Below, in pieces: positions 38,465 to 46,669 of a DNA stretch of 64,000 nt. The notes under the pieces were generated by a model. It searched no databases. It was not told where the DNA came from and saw nothing but the letters and a program-made list of their open reading frames with translations. The stretch's first letter is position 1, and every line of letters starts with the position of its first letter. This stretch comes from Cryomorphaceae bacterium. Lineage in GTDB: Bacteria > Bacteroidota > Bacteroidia > Flavobacteriales > ECT2AJA-044. The position numbers and the translations under genes are program-made. Where the stretch lies: the NCBI GenBank assembly GCA_017798125.1, contig CP059070.1, positions 248,001 to 312,000 of the forward strand, written 5' to 3'.

Positions 38465-38477
38465 GTGCCGCAGGCAC
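38465..38477 (+). repeat. Dispersed hairpin motif, copy 11 (intergenic)
   Basis: ATC then GTGCC-GCA-GGCAC, a perfect 5 bp stem in the gap between mraZ and the hydrolase gene, just upstream of the hydrolase -7 box. Confidence 0.55.
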
Positions 38478-38493
38478 ATTCCCTCAAAAAGTC

Positions 38494-38501
38494 TATTTTT
38501 G
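38494..38501 (+). promoter_or_regulatory. -7 box of the hydrolase gene
   Basis: TATTTTTG fits TAnnTTTG and lies 16 bases before ATG 38518, leaving a leader of about 10 bases. Confidence 0.45.
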
Positions 38502-38517
38502 GTGCAAACTGAGTAGG

Positions 38518-39282
38518 ATGTCGCCACAACTAATTGAAGACGGGAAGTACAGCTATCTAGCTGCAGGTGAAGGGAAGCCGCTGATCGTGTTGCACGGGCT
38601 CATGGGCGCACTCAGCAACTTCGACGGAGTGGTCAATTTCTTTTCGAAAGAAGGTCATCAAGTACTGATTCCGCAATTGCCGATCTACGATCTTCCTCTG
38701 ATCAAAACGAACGTCAAAAACATCGCCAAATTCGTACACGGATTCATGGACCATATGGGCTTCGAAAAGGCCAGCTTTATGGGGAATTCATTGGGCGGAC
38801 ATGTAGCGCTGGTCTACGCTCTAGGGCATCCGGACCGAGTTGACAAACTCATCCTGACCGGCTCTTCTGGGCTCTACGAAAAGGCCTTTGGGGACACCTT
38901 CCCTCGCCGTGAAGACAAGGAGTACGTACGGGTTAAAACTCAGGATGTTTTTTACCATCCGGAAATCGCTACCGACGAACTCGTTGACGATGTATTCGAA
39001 ACCATCAACGACCGCGGTAAACTGGTTCGCATTCTGGCTATTGCCAAGAGCGCAATTCGCCACAACATGGCGAAAGACGTTCCCAACATTAAGGCGCATA
39101 CATGCTTGATTTGGGGAAAGCAAGATAACGTGACCCCTCCTGATGTAGCGGAAGAATTCAACCGTCTGCTGCCCAATTCGGATCTGTTCTGGATCGATGA
39201 ATGTGGACACGCACCCATGATGGAACACCCCGACGAATTCAACCGCATCTTGCACGCCTGGTTCAACGACCAAGAAGGATGA
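38518..39282 (+). CDS. Alpha/beta-fold hydrolase
   Basis: A 254-residue cytoplasmic hydrolase. Catalytic triad candidates: Ser91 in the nucleophile elbow GNSLGGH, the Asp in WGKQDNVTPP and the His in DECGHAPMMEHP. The oxyanion loop is HGLMGALSNF. The substrate is unknown; this gene commonly sits beside mraZ and engB in Flavobacteriia. Its stop overlaps the engB ATG (ATGA), so the two are co-translated. Confidence 0.92.
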   Translation: MSPQLIEDGKYSYLAAGEGKPLIVLHGLMGALSNFDGVVNFFSKEGHQVLIPQLPIYDLPLIKTNVKNIAKFVHGFMDHMGFEKASFMGNSLGGHVALVYALGHPDRVDKLILTGSSGLYEKAFGDTFPRREDKEYVRVKTQDVFYHPEIATDELVDDVFETINDRGKLVRILAIAKSAIRHNMAKDVPNIKAHTCLIWGKQDNVTPPDVAEEFNRLLPNSDLFWIDECGHAPMMEHPDEFNRILHAWFNDQEG

Positions 39283-39899
39283 TCATACGCGACGTCAAAT
39301 TCGTCAAGAGCTCCCAAAAGATTAATCAATGCCCCGATCCGGATCGTCCGGAATACGCGTTCATTGGGCGGTCTAATGTGGGAAAGAGTTCACTCATCAA
39401 CATGCTGATGAGCCGCAACAAACTGGCCAAAGTCTCTGGAAAACCCGGAAAAACTCAGCTGATCAATCATTTCGCCGTCAATGATGAATCATGGTATTTG
39501 GTTGATTTGCCCGGTTACGGTTATGCCAAGGTGAGCAAAACCCAGCGCCAAGAATTTCAGTCCATCATCACGGACTACATCAGCAAGCGCAAGAACCTCG
39601 TGAACCTATTTGTTTTGGTGGATTCTCGCCACGAACCGCAAAAGATTGATCTGGCGTTCATGGAATGGCTTGGGGAATCGCAAATCCCCTTTTCTATTGT
39701 CTTCACCAAGATTGACAAAATGAGCTCCAATGAGCTTCAAAAAAGCCTCGCCCGGTATCGGAAAATCATGTTGTTGGAATGGGAGGAACTCCCGCCAAAC
39801 TTCCGCAGCTCAGCAACAAGCGCCATCGGGCGCGAAGAAATCCTCAGCTACATCAATAGCCTGAATGAGGAAATGGGGGACTACTTTAAAAAAGCTTAG
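39279..39899 (+). CDS. engB: Ribosome-biogenesis GTPase EngB/YsxC
   Basis: A 206-residue GTPase needed for large-subunit assembly in studied bacteria. ATG 39279 is chosen because MIIRDVKFVKSSQ begins the family N-terminus and the ATG overlaps the hydrolase stop. G motifs: G1 GRSNVGKSSL, G3 DLPGYGYAK, G4 TKID, G5 SATS. Its stop overlaps the convergent gldC stop by 4 bases. Confidence 0.96.
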   Translation: MIIRDVKFVKSSQKINQCPDPDRPEYAFIGRSNVGKSSLINMLMSRNKLAKVSGKPGKTQLINHFAVNDESWYLVDLPGYGYAKVSKTQRQEFQSIITDYISKRKNLVNLFVLVDSRHEPQKIDLAFMEWLGESQIPFSIVFTKIDKMSSNELQKSLARYRKIMLLEWEELPPNFRSSATSAIGREEILSYINSLNEEMGDYFKKA

Positions 39900-40225
39900 T
39901 CCTTGATCCCGATGCGCTTGGCAAAGTCTTCGGCGAACATGCGCATGCCTTCAGCCACTTCTTTTTCGTTTGAAGCGCGCTCAAAACTATCGGCCATGCC
40001 CATGAGGGTTTGGTGATAGAAGATCTTCATTTCATCCAAGAGCATATCCTTGGTCCACAAGTCAATGCGCAGGGTTTCTTTGGATTTCGGATCCCAAACC
40101 GACATCATAACGGCTTTGGTGTCTTCATTTTCCACACCTCCATCTGAGGCATCCCAGCTCATTTGTTCGGGCACTTTGTTCTCGTCGAGGGTTACGTTGA
40201 TCTTTATTTCGGATTGATGACTCAT
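39896..40225 (-). CDS. gldC: Gliding motility protein GldC
   Basis: A 109-residue soluble protein without signal peptide. It matches GldC throughout: SEIKINVTLDENKVPEQMSW, KAVMMSVWDPKSKETLRIDLWT and KDMLLDEMKIFYHQTLMGMADSFERA. GldC is not essential for gliding in Flavobacterium johnsoniae but improves it; its biochemical role is unknown. ATGA overlap with gldB upstream. Confidence 0.93.
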   Translation of the reverse strand: MSHQSEIKINVTLDENKVPEQMSWDASDGGVENEDTKAVMMSVWDPKSKETLRIDLWTKDMLLDEMKIFYHQTLMGMADSFERASNEKEVAEGMRMFAEDFAKRIGIKD

Positions 40226-41211
40226 TGGAAGGGTTTGTATTGAGCATTCTTAAACAACTCCTGAGCATCGCTCATTTGAGCCAGCTCAGGGAGGGTGGTT
40301 TCGGGATGGGCGGCCATGTAGGATCGTACAATTTGCCAGCCCAACCATCGGCCAATGCGGCCAGGGCTTTCTTGGTCTACTTTTTTGAAAAACTTAGAGA
40401 AAGGCGCTTCGGCAATAAACCGGTCGTACAGCCCATTGTCGTTGCTGAACAGCAGTTCACCTTCGACAAAGAAGGTCCAGATCTCCTCTTCGTTTCCCTC
40501 ACACCAGCTCAATTCCTCTGGCGTATATTCCATAATCAGGTGCTTCTCCGCATCGGGCATGAAAGCCTCCATGAGATACAGAACGCGCCCTTCGTAGAGC
40601 ATTTGGGTCAGGAATGACGTACTCTGACGTTGTATGGCCACAAGGGGCTCAGCAAGTTGTCGTGCAAATTTCGGCGCGAGGTACTCGGGAGAAAATCGAG
40701 CCGCGATATACCTCGGAAATTGACCGTATGAACTGTCTGGTCCAAGGAATAGATCAAGCCCAATGAAGTACAAGGAGTCCGCGGCGATGATGGGATATTC
40801 CCAATCCAATCCGGAAATATAGGTGATGACTCGAGCCTTCGAAGGGGCCATGGGGTAGTAGAAATTTCGGTGCTCGAGGATCGAAGTAATATCGGGCCGT
40901 AGGCCCTCGAGATCAGGATAAACATCGGCGACCTTAGAGTACAAATCATTGAGCAGGGGGTCCTGATGCACGGCGATCCACTCTTGGTCTGTTTGGCTGG
41001 TCAAAAAGAATTCTGGAAAATCCTCTTGAATCTGCGGAAGCTCCGACGGCAATTGCTCGGCAGGAGTGCCGAAAAAAGCCTGATCAAAACGTGCGAATTC
41101 CATATCGACGGAAACCCGAGAAGTATCCACCTGCAGCGGGTCACGCTGACAGCTCAATAGAGTCATGACCCCGAGGGTCAAAGCGAACAATTTTTGAGAA
41201 AAATGTGTCAT
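40222..41211 (-). CDS. gldB: Gliding motility lipoprotein GldB
   Basis: A 329-residue lipoprotein required for gliding in Flavobacterium. ATG 41211 is preferred over 41232 because the promoter -7 box TACCTTTG (41225-41218) lies between them. MTHFSQKLFALTLGVMTLLSC is the signal peptide with lipobox Cys. The mature protein has VSVDMEFARFDQAFF, GLDLFLGPDSSYGQFPRYIA and RIGRWLGWQIVRSYM. The overall layout resembles DUF2268-type zinc proteases but no HExxH is present. Precedes gldC with a 4-base overlap. Confidence 0.92.
   Translation of the reverse strand: MTHFSQKLFALTLGVMTLLSCQRDPLQVDTSRVSVDMEFARFDQAFFGTPAEQLPSELPQIQEDFPEFFLTSQTDQEWIAVHQDPLLNDLYSKVADVYPDLEGLRPDITSILEHRNFYYPMAPSKARVITYISGLDWEYPIIAADSLYFIGLDLFLGPDSSYGQFPRYIAARFSPEYLAPKFARQLAEPLVAIQRQSTSFLTQMLYEGRVLYLMEAFMPDAEKHLIMEYTPEELSWCEGNEEEIWTFFVEGELLFSNDNGLYDRFIAEAPFSKFFKKVDQESPGRIGRWLGWQIVRSYMAAHPETTLPELAQMSDAQELFKNAQYKPFQ
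40894..40906 (+). repeat. Dispersed hairpin motif, copy 12
   Basis: ATC then GGGCC-GTA-GGCCC in gldB, the same stem and the same peptide (Gly-Leu-Arg-Pro-Asp) as copy 2 in an unrelated gene. Confidence 0.55.
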
Positions 41212-41217
41212 GGTCGG

Positions 41218-41225
41218 CAAAGGTA
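41218..41225 (-). promoter_or_regulatory. -7 box of gldBC
   Basis: TACCTTTG on the minus strand, six bases before ATG 41211, so the mRNA is probably leaderless. It decides the gldB start. Confidence 0.5.
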
Positions 41226-41239
41226 AGGACAATGCGTGT

Positions 41240-41247
41240 TAAACTTG
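41240..41247 (+). promoter_or_regulatory. Possible -7 box of the DUF3817 gene
   Basis: TAAACTTG (one mismatch to TAnnTTTG) ends four bases before ATG 41252; the transcript would start at or beside the ATG. Confidence 0.3.
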
Positions 41248-41251
41248 CGGT

Positions 41252-41536
41252 ATGAATAAGAAGACCATCAGTACCATAGCGATCGCAGAGGCGATTTCGT
41301 ATATCACCTTTGCCATTACCATGCCTTTGAAGTACGGGCTGGACATTTATTGGCCGAACAAAATAGTCGGATGGGCCCACGGCGGACTCTTCATTTTGTA
41401 CATCGTCGCTATGCTGATCGGATGGAGGCGCTACGGCTGGACAATGGGGCAAACCTTCTTGGCCCTGGCGGCCAGTCTCATTCCATTTGCGCCTTTCTGG
41501 GTCGAAAAACGCATTATTCAACCGTCAGAGGATTAG
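41252..41536 (+). CDS. DUF3817 small membrane protein
   Basis: A 94-residue inner-membrane protein of the DUF3817 family (function unknown). Three hydrophobic segments; family blocks AEAISYITFAITMPLKYGL, VGWAHGGLFILYIVAMLIG and the conserved ALAASLIPFAPFWVEKRI. It diverges from gldB and is followed by a second small membrane protein 64 bases later. Confidence 0.85.
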   Translation: MNKKTISTIAIAEAISYITFAITMPLKYGLDIYWPNKIVGWAHGGLFILYIVAMLIGWRRYGWTMGQTFLALAASLIPFAPFWVEKRIIQPSED

Positions 41537-41600
41537 GATATTGGTTCGGGTTCAGGCAATTTTTTGGACCTCTATGCCGTTCAAGGTGAAAACCTGAACC

Positions 41601-41897
41601 ATGGAATCTGTTGCTGCAAAACCCGCGAAGCTCAAGCACACCTACCTGCTGCTCGCCACTTTCCTCATCACCAATTTCTTGTTCTTCATTGATGAGGGGT
41701 ACTTCAATCTGAACTGGATGAAGCATTGGGGGAATTGGGTCATGTTTGGGATTTACTTTCTCTTCATTTACCTCGGGCAGTTTGCCTTCACGGCTCTGGC
41801 TTGGAGGTTTGACCGAACACCACTCGCCTATCTATTCGGGATCACCATGGGTACCTTTATTGGCGCTGGCGGCCTTATTCTGATTCTCCTCTCCTGA
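41601..41897 (+). CDS. Small three-helix membrane protein, unknown
   Basis: A 98-residue protein with three hydrophobic segments (about 12-30, 42-60, 72-97) and a short polar N-terminus (MESVAAKPAKLKH). I recognise no family. The ATG at 41601 is the only good start. It sits between the DUF3817 gene and the HExxH protein on the same strand, possibly in one unit. Confidence 0.7.
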   Translation: MESVAAKPAKLKHTYLLLATFLITNFLFFIDEGYFNLNWMKHWGNWVMFGIYFLFIYLGQFAFTALAWRFDRTPLAYLFGITMGTFIGAGGLILILLS

Positions 41898-41936
41898 GGA
41901 AAAAAGTATCTTGGGACTTCTCTTTTGTCTTTATCT

Positions 41937-42884
41937 ATGAGATTGGTCTTCATCTTCACGATGCTTTGCGCGACTCTTGTTCACGGTCAATCAGTGGTCA
42001 CTGATGACATTGCACGCTATTTTCAAATGGTCGATAGTCTGGGCTATCAACAAAACCGGTCCGACAGCCTAGCTTGGGTGCAAAAAGCCTATCTGGACCG
42101 CGCTTCTGAAGGGTTTAAGAAGTTTCAAAAAGTGAGAGATCTCAACCCCGAATACTACTTGCGAAACTTGGAGCGGTATCCGGAGTTCTGGCGCACCATC
42201 CGGCCAAAATTAGAGGCATTGCCCAACCGGGTTGGAGAAGTAGATTCGGTGCTCGATGCCTTTGAAGCTCGTTTGCCCAAATTTAAACGACCTCGTGTCT
42301 GCTTCGCCGTTGGCGTACTATCCACCGGAGGAACGATTAAAGGAGATTGGCTCCTCATCGGTGCCGAGATTGTGATCAGCGATTCTACCACAGATAAAAG
42401 CGAATTGAATTCCTGGCTCCAAAGCGTGATGTACGAGGAAGATCAATTGGAACCCTTCATTGCTCACGAGGCCATCCATACACAGCAAAAAATTACGCCC
42501 TCCGTGGTTTGGGGATATCTGTTTAAATCAAAAGCCACCATGACTGTTGTCGAGGGCAGCGCTGATTATATTCCAAGGGCGGTATTGGGGTACATGACCA
42601 TCAATCCGCGGATTTACGAATACGGCTATGCCCACGAAGTCGAATTAAAAAAAGAATACGCCGCAGACTTAAAAACAAACGACTATTCCGATTGGCTTTA
42701 CAACGGTAATCAATCTGTTGGACGCCCTGCTGACCTCGGCTACTTCATCGGACATCAGATTTGTGCCGCTTATGTTGCTCAAGCCAAGGATCCTGAAAAG
42801 GCCATTCAAGATGTTATTTATTGTCGGAAGCCGTGGAAAATTCTGAAAAAGAGCGGTTACCTTAGTACTCCTCAATCGAACTAA
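41937..42884 (+). CDS. Secreted DUF2268-like HExxH protein
   Basis: A 315-residue exported protein with a putative gluzincin site: HEAIH in EPFIAHEAIHTQQ, and a downstream Glu in VVEGSADYIPR that could be the third zinc ligand; ADLGYFIGHQICAAYV is a later DUF2268-like block. A signal peptide (MRLVFIFTMLCATLVHGQ) follows ATG 41937; the TTG at 41925 would only add four residues. It may be a protease. Neighbouring gldB seems to share the fold but without the zinc motif. No lipobox. Confidence 0.7.
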   Translation: MRLVFIFTMLCATLVHGQSVVTDDIARYFQMVDSLGYQQNRSDSLAWVQKAYLDRASEGFKKFQKVRDLNPEYYLRNLERYPEFWRTIRPKLEALPNRVGEVDSVLDAFEARLPKFKRPRVCFAVGVLSTGGTIKGDWLLIGAEIVISDSTTDKSELNSWLQSVMYEEDQLEPFIAHEAIHTQQKITPSVVWGYLFKSKATMTVVEGSADYIPRAVLGYMTINPRIYEYGYAHEVELKKEYAADLKTNDYSDWLYNGNQSVGRPADLGYFIGHQICAAYVAQAKDPEKAIQDVIYCRKPWKILKKSGYLSTPQSN

Positions 42885-42886
42885 TT

Positions 42887-45127
42887 ATGCGCACGTTATT
42901 CACCGCTCTGTTTTGCACTATTGTCGTTAGCCTATGGGCTCAAGAATCGAGTGCTCCTCCTACGACCTGGCCACAAGAGATTGCGACCAAAAACGGGGTA
43001 GCGACCGTCTATCAGCCACAGCTCGAAGAACTCAATGGAAATACACTTTCAGGCAGAGCGGCGATCTCCTATAAAGCAGAAGGATCAACCGATCTTGATT
43101 TCGGTGCCTTTTGGTTCGAGTCCACCTTGGATGTCAACAAAGAAGAGCGAATTGCTATCATCCAAGACGTCCGAGTCATTCAACTCAACTTTCCTGCGAT
43201 TGAAGATGAAGAAAAGCTCGAAAAGGCCCGATCTGGTCTTGAAGCGGAAATGAACGGCTGGGACATCGTAACCTCATACGATCACCTACTTGGCTCCTTG
43301 GCAGATGCAGATCAAGAGATCGTGATGGAGAGTCAATTGAACAATGACTCGCCGGAAATCTACTTTCGAAATGAGCCCGCTGTATTGGTTTCCATAGACG
43401 GAGAGCCGGTGGTCAAAGACACCGACGACAAGAAACTGAGCTACGTGGTGAATTCTCCTTTCTTTCTGGTCCGAGACAATAAGACGCAGAACTTCTACCT
43501 CAAAGGGGGAGAGTACTGGTACACAACAACGGACCCAATTGGAGATTGGGATGCAACCTCTAACATTCCTCGAGACATTGCCTCCTTCGAAGAGAAAAAC
43601 AGACCTGAATCCTCAGGCACTGACTCGGCAGCTGCAGCTATGGACGGCCCTCCCGCCATCATTGTGACCACCACTCCAAGTGAATTGATTTTGATCGATG
43701 GTGAACCCGATTACGGAAGTCTTGAGGGCACGCAACTCCTGTTCGTGAAAAACACCGAAAGCGATGTGATCGTAGAAATAGGGAGTCAGAAGCACTTTGT
43801 TCTTTTGGCCGGTCGTTGGTACTCTTCGACTTCCCTGAAGGATGGCGAATGGGATTTTGTAGATCCCGTAAATCTGCCTGAAGACTTTGCCAAGATCTCA
43901 GCGGAATCCGAAATGGCCCATGTCCTTATAAGCGTCCCAGGAACGGCCCAGGCTCAAGACGCTTTATTGTCTCAGAGCATTCCGGAAACGGCCGCAGTGA
44001 ACCGGAAAGAGACCAAGGTGGACGTCAATTTCGACGGGGAACCTAAATTCGAGAAGGTGGATAACACAGAGGTCGCCTATGCGCTCAACTCAGACAAAAC
44101 CATCCTCAGAATTCAAAACAAGTACTACTGTGTAGATAACGGTATATGGTTTGTTTCTAGCGCACCTGCTGGACCCTACGAAGTCAGCGATACTCGTCCC
44201 GACGAGGTCGATGATTTACCACCTGATTCTCCTGTATACAACACTAAATACGTGTACATCTACGATTCAACACCTGAAGTGGTGTACGTCGGATACACGC
44301 CTGGATACATGTATAGCTATTCCTATAGTGGCGTCGTGGTTTACGGCACAGGTTACCATTATCCCTATTGGTACGGCAGTGTGTATTACCCAAGACCTGT
44401 GACCTTCGGATGGGGTGTGCATTACAACCCCTGGACTGGATGGGGTTTCAGTATTGGCTTTAGCTACGGCTGGGTTGGTTGGGGCTATCATCCATACTAC
44501 CGCCCATATTGGGGGCCTGCGGGATATCATGCGGGATATCGTCATGGTTATCACCACGGCTACAACAACGGATATCGTCATGGGTACCACAACGGGTATC
44601 GAGCTGGGTATGCAGCGGCAAAAAGAGACAATGCTCGTCGAAACGTGTACAACAACAATCGTGCAGGCGTAAAACCGACAAGCCGGCCTACGACAGCAAG
44701 TCGCCCGAGTATGAAAGCTCGTCCTTCGAACCGTCAGAATAATGTATATACCGATCGGTCTGGGAACGTCTATCAACGGAACAACAACGGTCAGTGGAAT
44801 CAAAAAACCAACGGCTCCACCCGACCTGCGAACCGTCCCAGCACACAACCCTCAACACGACCAGGAAGTCGCCCGAGTACACAACCAAGCACGCGCCCGA
44901 GTACGCGTCCAAGCACGCAACCAAGCACGCGCCCGAGCACGCGCCCGAGCACCAATCAGTACAATCGCCAAGAGCAGTTAAATCGCAGCTATCAAAACAG
45001 ACAGCGTAGCCAGAACAACTACAATCAATACCAAAGAAGTGGTTCAGGCGGCAGATATTCCCGTCCAAGCGGAGGCGGTGCTCGCCCTGCAGGACGTCCT
45101 GCTGGTGGTGGCGGTCGCAGACGATAA
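42887..45127 (+). CDS. Large secreted repeat protein with Gly/Tyr/His-rich and RPST regions
   Basis: A 746-residue exported protein, function unknown. Residues 1-19 are a signal peptide (VSLWAQ). Roughly 160-440 hold three repeats of ~85-100 residues with the pattern IDGEP..., then V.N....F.....YY or FY, then W(F/Y)..S...GPW-like (YWYTTTDPIGDW; RWYSSTSLKDGEWD; IWFVSSAPAGPYE). About 455-580 is Tyr/Gly/His/Trp-rich (VGYTPGYMYSYSYSG, then RHGY/HHGY/NNGY units). The end (about 600-746) is Arg/Pro/Ser/Thr/Gln-rich and basic. Similar proteins are often labelled carbohydrate-binding without proof. It lies 2 bases after the HExxH gene and is probably co-transcribed. Confidence 0.75.
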   Translation: MRTLFTALFCTIVVSLWAQESSAPPTTWPQEIATKNGVATVYQPQLEELNGNTLSGRAAISYKAEGSTDLDFGAFWFESTLDVNKEERIAIIQDVRVIQLNFPAIEDEEKLEKARSGLEAEMNGWDIVTSYDHLLGSLADADQEIVMESQLNNDSPEIYFRNEPAVLVSIDGEPVVKDTDDKKLSYVVNSPFFLVRDNKTQNFYLKGGEYWYTTTDPIGDWDATSNIPRDIASFEEKNRPESSGTDSAAAAMDGPPAIIVTTTPSELILIDGEPDYGSLEGTQLLFVKNTESDVIVEIGSQKHFVLLAGRWYSSTSLKDGEWDFVDPVNLPEDFAKISAESEMAHVLISVPGTAQAQDALLSQSIPETAAVNRKETKVDVNFDGEPKFEKVDNTEVAYALNSDKTILRIQNKYYCVDNGIWFVSSAPAGPYEVSDTRPDEVDDLPPDSPVYNTKYVYIYDSTPEVVYVGYTPGYMYSYSYSGVVVYGTGYHYPYWYGSVYYPRPVTFGWGVHYNPWTGWGFSIGFSYGWVGWGYHPYYRPYWGPAGYHAGYRHGYHHGYNNGYRHGYHNGYRAGYAAAKRDNARRNVYNNNRAGVKPTSRPTTASRPSMKARPSNRQNNVYTDRSGNVYQRNNNGQWNQKTNGSTRPANRPSTQPSTRPGSRPSTQPSTRPSTRPSTQPSTRPSTRPSTNQYNRQEQLNRSYQNRQRSQNNYNQYQRSGSGGRYSRPSGGGARPAGRPAGGGGRRR
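44834..44953 (+). repeat. 12-base tandem repeat coding RPST/QPST
   Basis: Ten 12-base units in frame encode RPST or QPST (one RPGS variant). It is a coding minisatellite that could change copy number without breaking the frame. Confidence 0.85.
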
Positions 45128-45169
45128 GCTGGCACGGTGCTTGCACCCCATCCATGCACTCAAATCGGA

Positions 45170-45889
45170 ATGAAGAAAGGATTACTCATAGCACTTGGTA
45201 TACTGTTGGGAAGCGCGGCCTTCGGCCAAAGCTCCAGTATCTTTTGGCGACCAGGGCTTCAAATTGACCCTTGGACACCTTCTATGACCGTTACACCCTT
45301 TCCTGAATTAGGGACCATCCGGTATTCATGGGAGCTCAACGGGGGGCTACACTTAATCGACACGGATGCGCAAAACCACGACGGTAAGGTCCGTCTAGGT
45401 TGGGGTATGCGGTTTATGCGACATCGACACATCACTCGGGGAATCTCAGCGGAATATGGTTTGGGGTGGCAGCGTTCCAAAGCTGCTTTTGAATTGAACG
45501 ACACCACGTATAAGGTACGCTCAGATTGGCTTGAAATTCCATTGGGTATGACCTTTCGATATCGCCAACTCGGTTATTGGACCCCTTACGTTCAGCCGCA
45601 ATTCATCCCTGGCTTCAAACTGACCGAGGAGTTTCGAAGAGAAGAGTCCGAATCAACAGACGTTTTGATTCGCGGTAATGAGGCGTGGGCCGGAATTAGA
45701 CTGGACCTTAGACTGGCCGCGGGGTGTGAATTTGAACTCGGCCCAAAATGGACTGCTTTTACCCAAGTCCAATGGCGTCGATCCATCACGAACATCGTCA
45801 ACCTGGAATCCATTCTGGATGTAGAGAATAACGAAAACCTATACTTCGGTCAGGTTAACATTGCCGCAGGTTTTATTTTTACCCCATGA
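45170..45889 (+). CDS. Outer-membrane beta-barrel protein
   Basis: A 239-residue predicted outer-membrane protein. ATG 45170 gives a clean signal peptide (MKKGLLIALGILLGSAAFGQ); the GTG at 45137 would add 11 residues without purpose. The mature part alternates strands such as IRYSWELNGGLHLI, VRLGWGMRFM and WLEIPLGMTFRYR, and ends VNIAAGFIFTP. Function unknown. The stop overlaps the nadE ATG (ATGA). Confidence 0.75.
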   Translation: MKKGLLIALGILLGSAAFGQSSSIFWRPGLQIDPWTPSMTVTPFPELGTIRYSWELNGGLHLIDTDAQNHDGKVRLGWGMRFMRHRHITRGISAEYGLGWQRSKAAFELNDTTYKVRSDWLEIPLGMTFRYRQLGYWTPYVQPQFIPGFKLTEEFRREESESTDVLIRGNEAWAGIRLDLRLAAGCEFELGPKWTAFTQVQWRRSITNIVNLESILDVENNENLYFGQVNIAAGFIFTP

Positions 45890-46668
45890 AGACACTAGAA
45901 GTCGCGGACCACATTACCAAGTGGATTAAGGACTACGCGGAACAATCACATTGCAAAGGCTTTGTCATAGGGGTTAGCGGGGGTATCGACTCAGCAACCT
46001 CATCTACCCTAGCCGCTCGAACGGGATTACCTCTCATTTGTGTCGAGATGCCCATACATCAAGCAGCCAATCAGGTATCCCGAGCCATGAATCATATTGC
46101 TTGGCTGAAGGAGCATTTTCCGAACGTCTCCTCCGTCGAAGTTGAGCTTACAGACATTTTTGACTCGTTTGTCGGCGCACTGCCACCCGTCACGGGAAGT
46201 AAAGATCTACACGACCATTCGCTGGTGAACACGCGGGCTCGTTTTCGCATGACCACTCTATACTATTTTGCCGCTCTTCACGGGTATTTGGTCGTTGGAA
46301 CCGGAAACAAGGTAGAAGACTTCGGTATTGGGTTCTACACCAAATATGGAGACGGTGGTGTCGACCTTTCTCCCATTGCGGATTTAATGAAGACCGATGT
46401 GTATGCCATCGCTGAAGCCCTGGGCGTAAATCAAGAAATTTTGGATGCTCCTCCAACGGATGGCCTATGGGGTGATGATCGTACCGATGAAGATCAGATT
46501 GGAGCCAGTTACCCTGAACTCGAATGGGCCATGGACTATTCCGGTGATGAATCCGATCTCAACGAAAGACAAAAGGAAGTTCTGAGCATTTACAGACGCT
46601 TAAACCGGGCCAATCAACATAAGATGGAGCCTATCCCAGTCTGTGTGATTCCCGAAGACCTGCGCTAG
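45886..46668 (+). CDS. nadE: Ammonia-dependent NAD+ synthetase
   Basis: A 260-residue enzyme that amidates deamido-NAD to NAD. The PP-loop is SGGIDS (31-36); TGNKVEDFGIGFYTKYGDGGVDLSP and LGVNQEILDAPPTDGLWGDDRTDEDQIG are the substrate-binding blocks. There is no glutaminase domain, so it uses free ammonia. It ends one base before the convergent oxidoreductase stop. nadE near gldB/gldC is usual in Flavobacteriia. Confidence 0.96.
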   Translation: MKTLEVADHITKWIKDYAEQSHCKGFVIGVSGGIDSATSSTLAARTGLPLICVEMPIHQAANQVSRAMNHIAWLKEHFPNVSSVEVELTDIFDSFVGALPPVTGSKDLHDHSLVNTRARFRMTTLYYFAALHGYLVVGTGNKVEDFGIGFYTKYGDGGVDLSPIADLMKTDVYAIAEALGVNQEILDAPPTDGLWGDDRTDEDQIGASYPELEWAMDYSGDESDLNERQKEVLSIYRRLNRANQHKMEPIPVCVIPEDLR

Positions 46669-46669
46669 G

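Noticed and set aside
39201-39899. Longer EngB starting at 39201
   Set aside because: The first 26 residues lie inside the hydrolase gene in another frame and do not resemble EngB; ATG 39279 overlaps the stop in the usual way.
44834-44953. Regular 12-base repeats as a possible CRISPR array
   Set aside because: Units are contiguous without spacers, in frame inside a long gene, and code RPST/QPST.
45207-45230. GGCC-TTC-GGCC near the start of the outer-membrane protein gene as another dispersed hairpin
   Set aside because: No ATC in front and a different loop; left out of the family.
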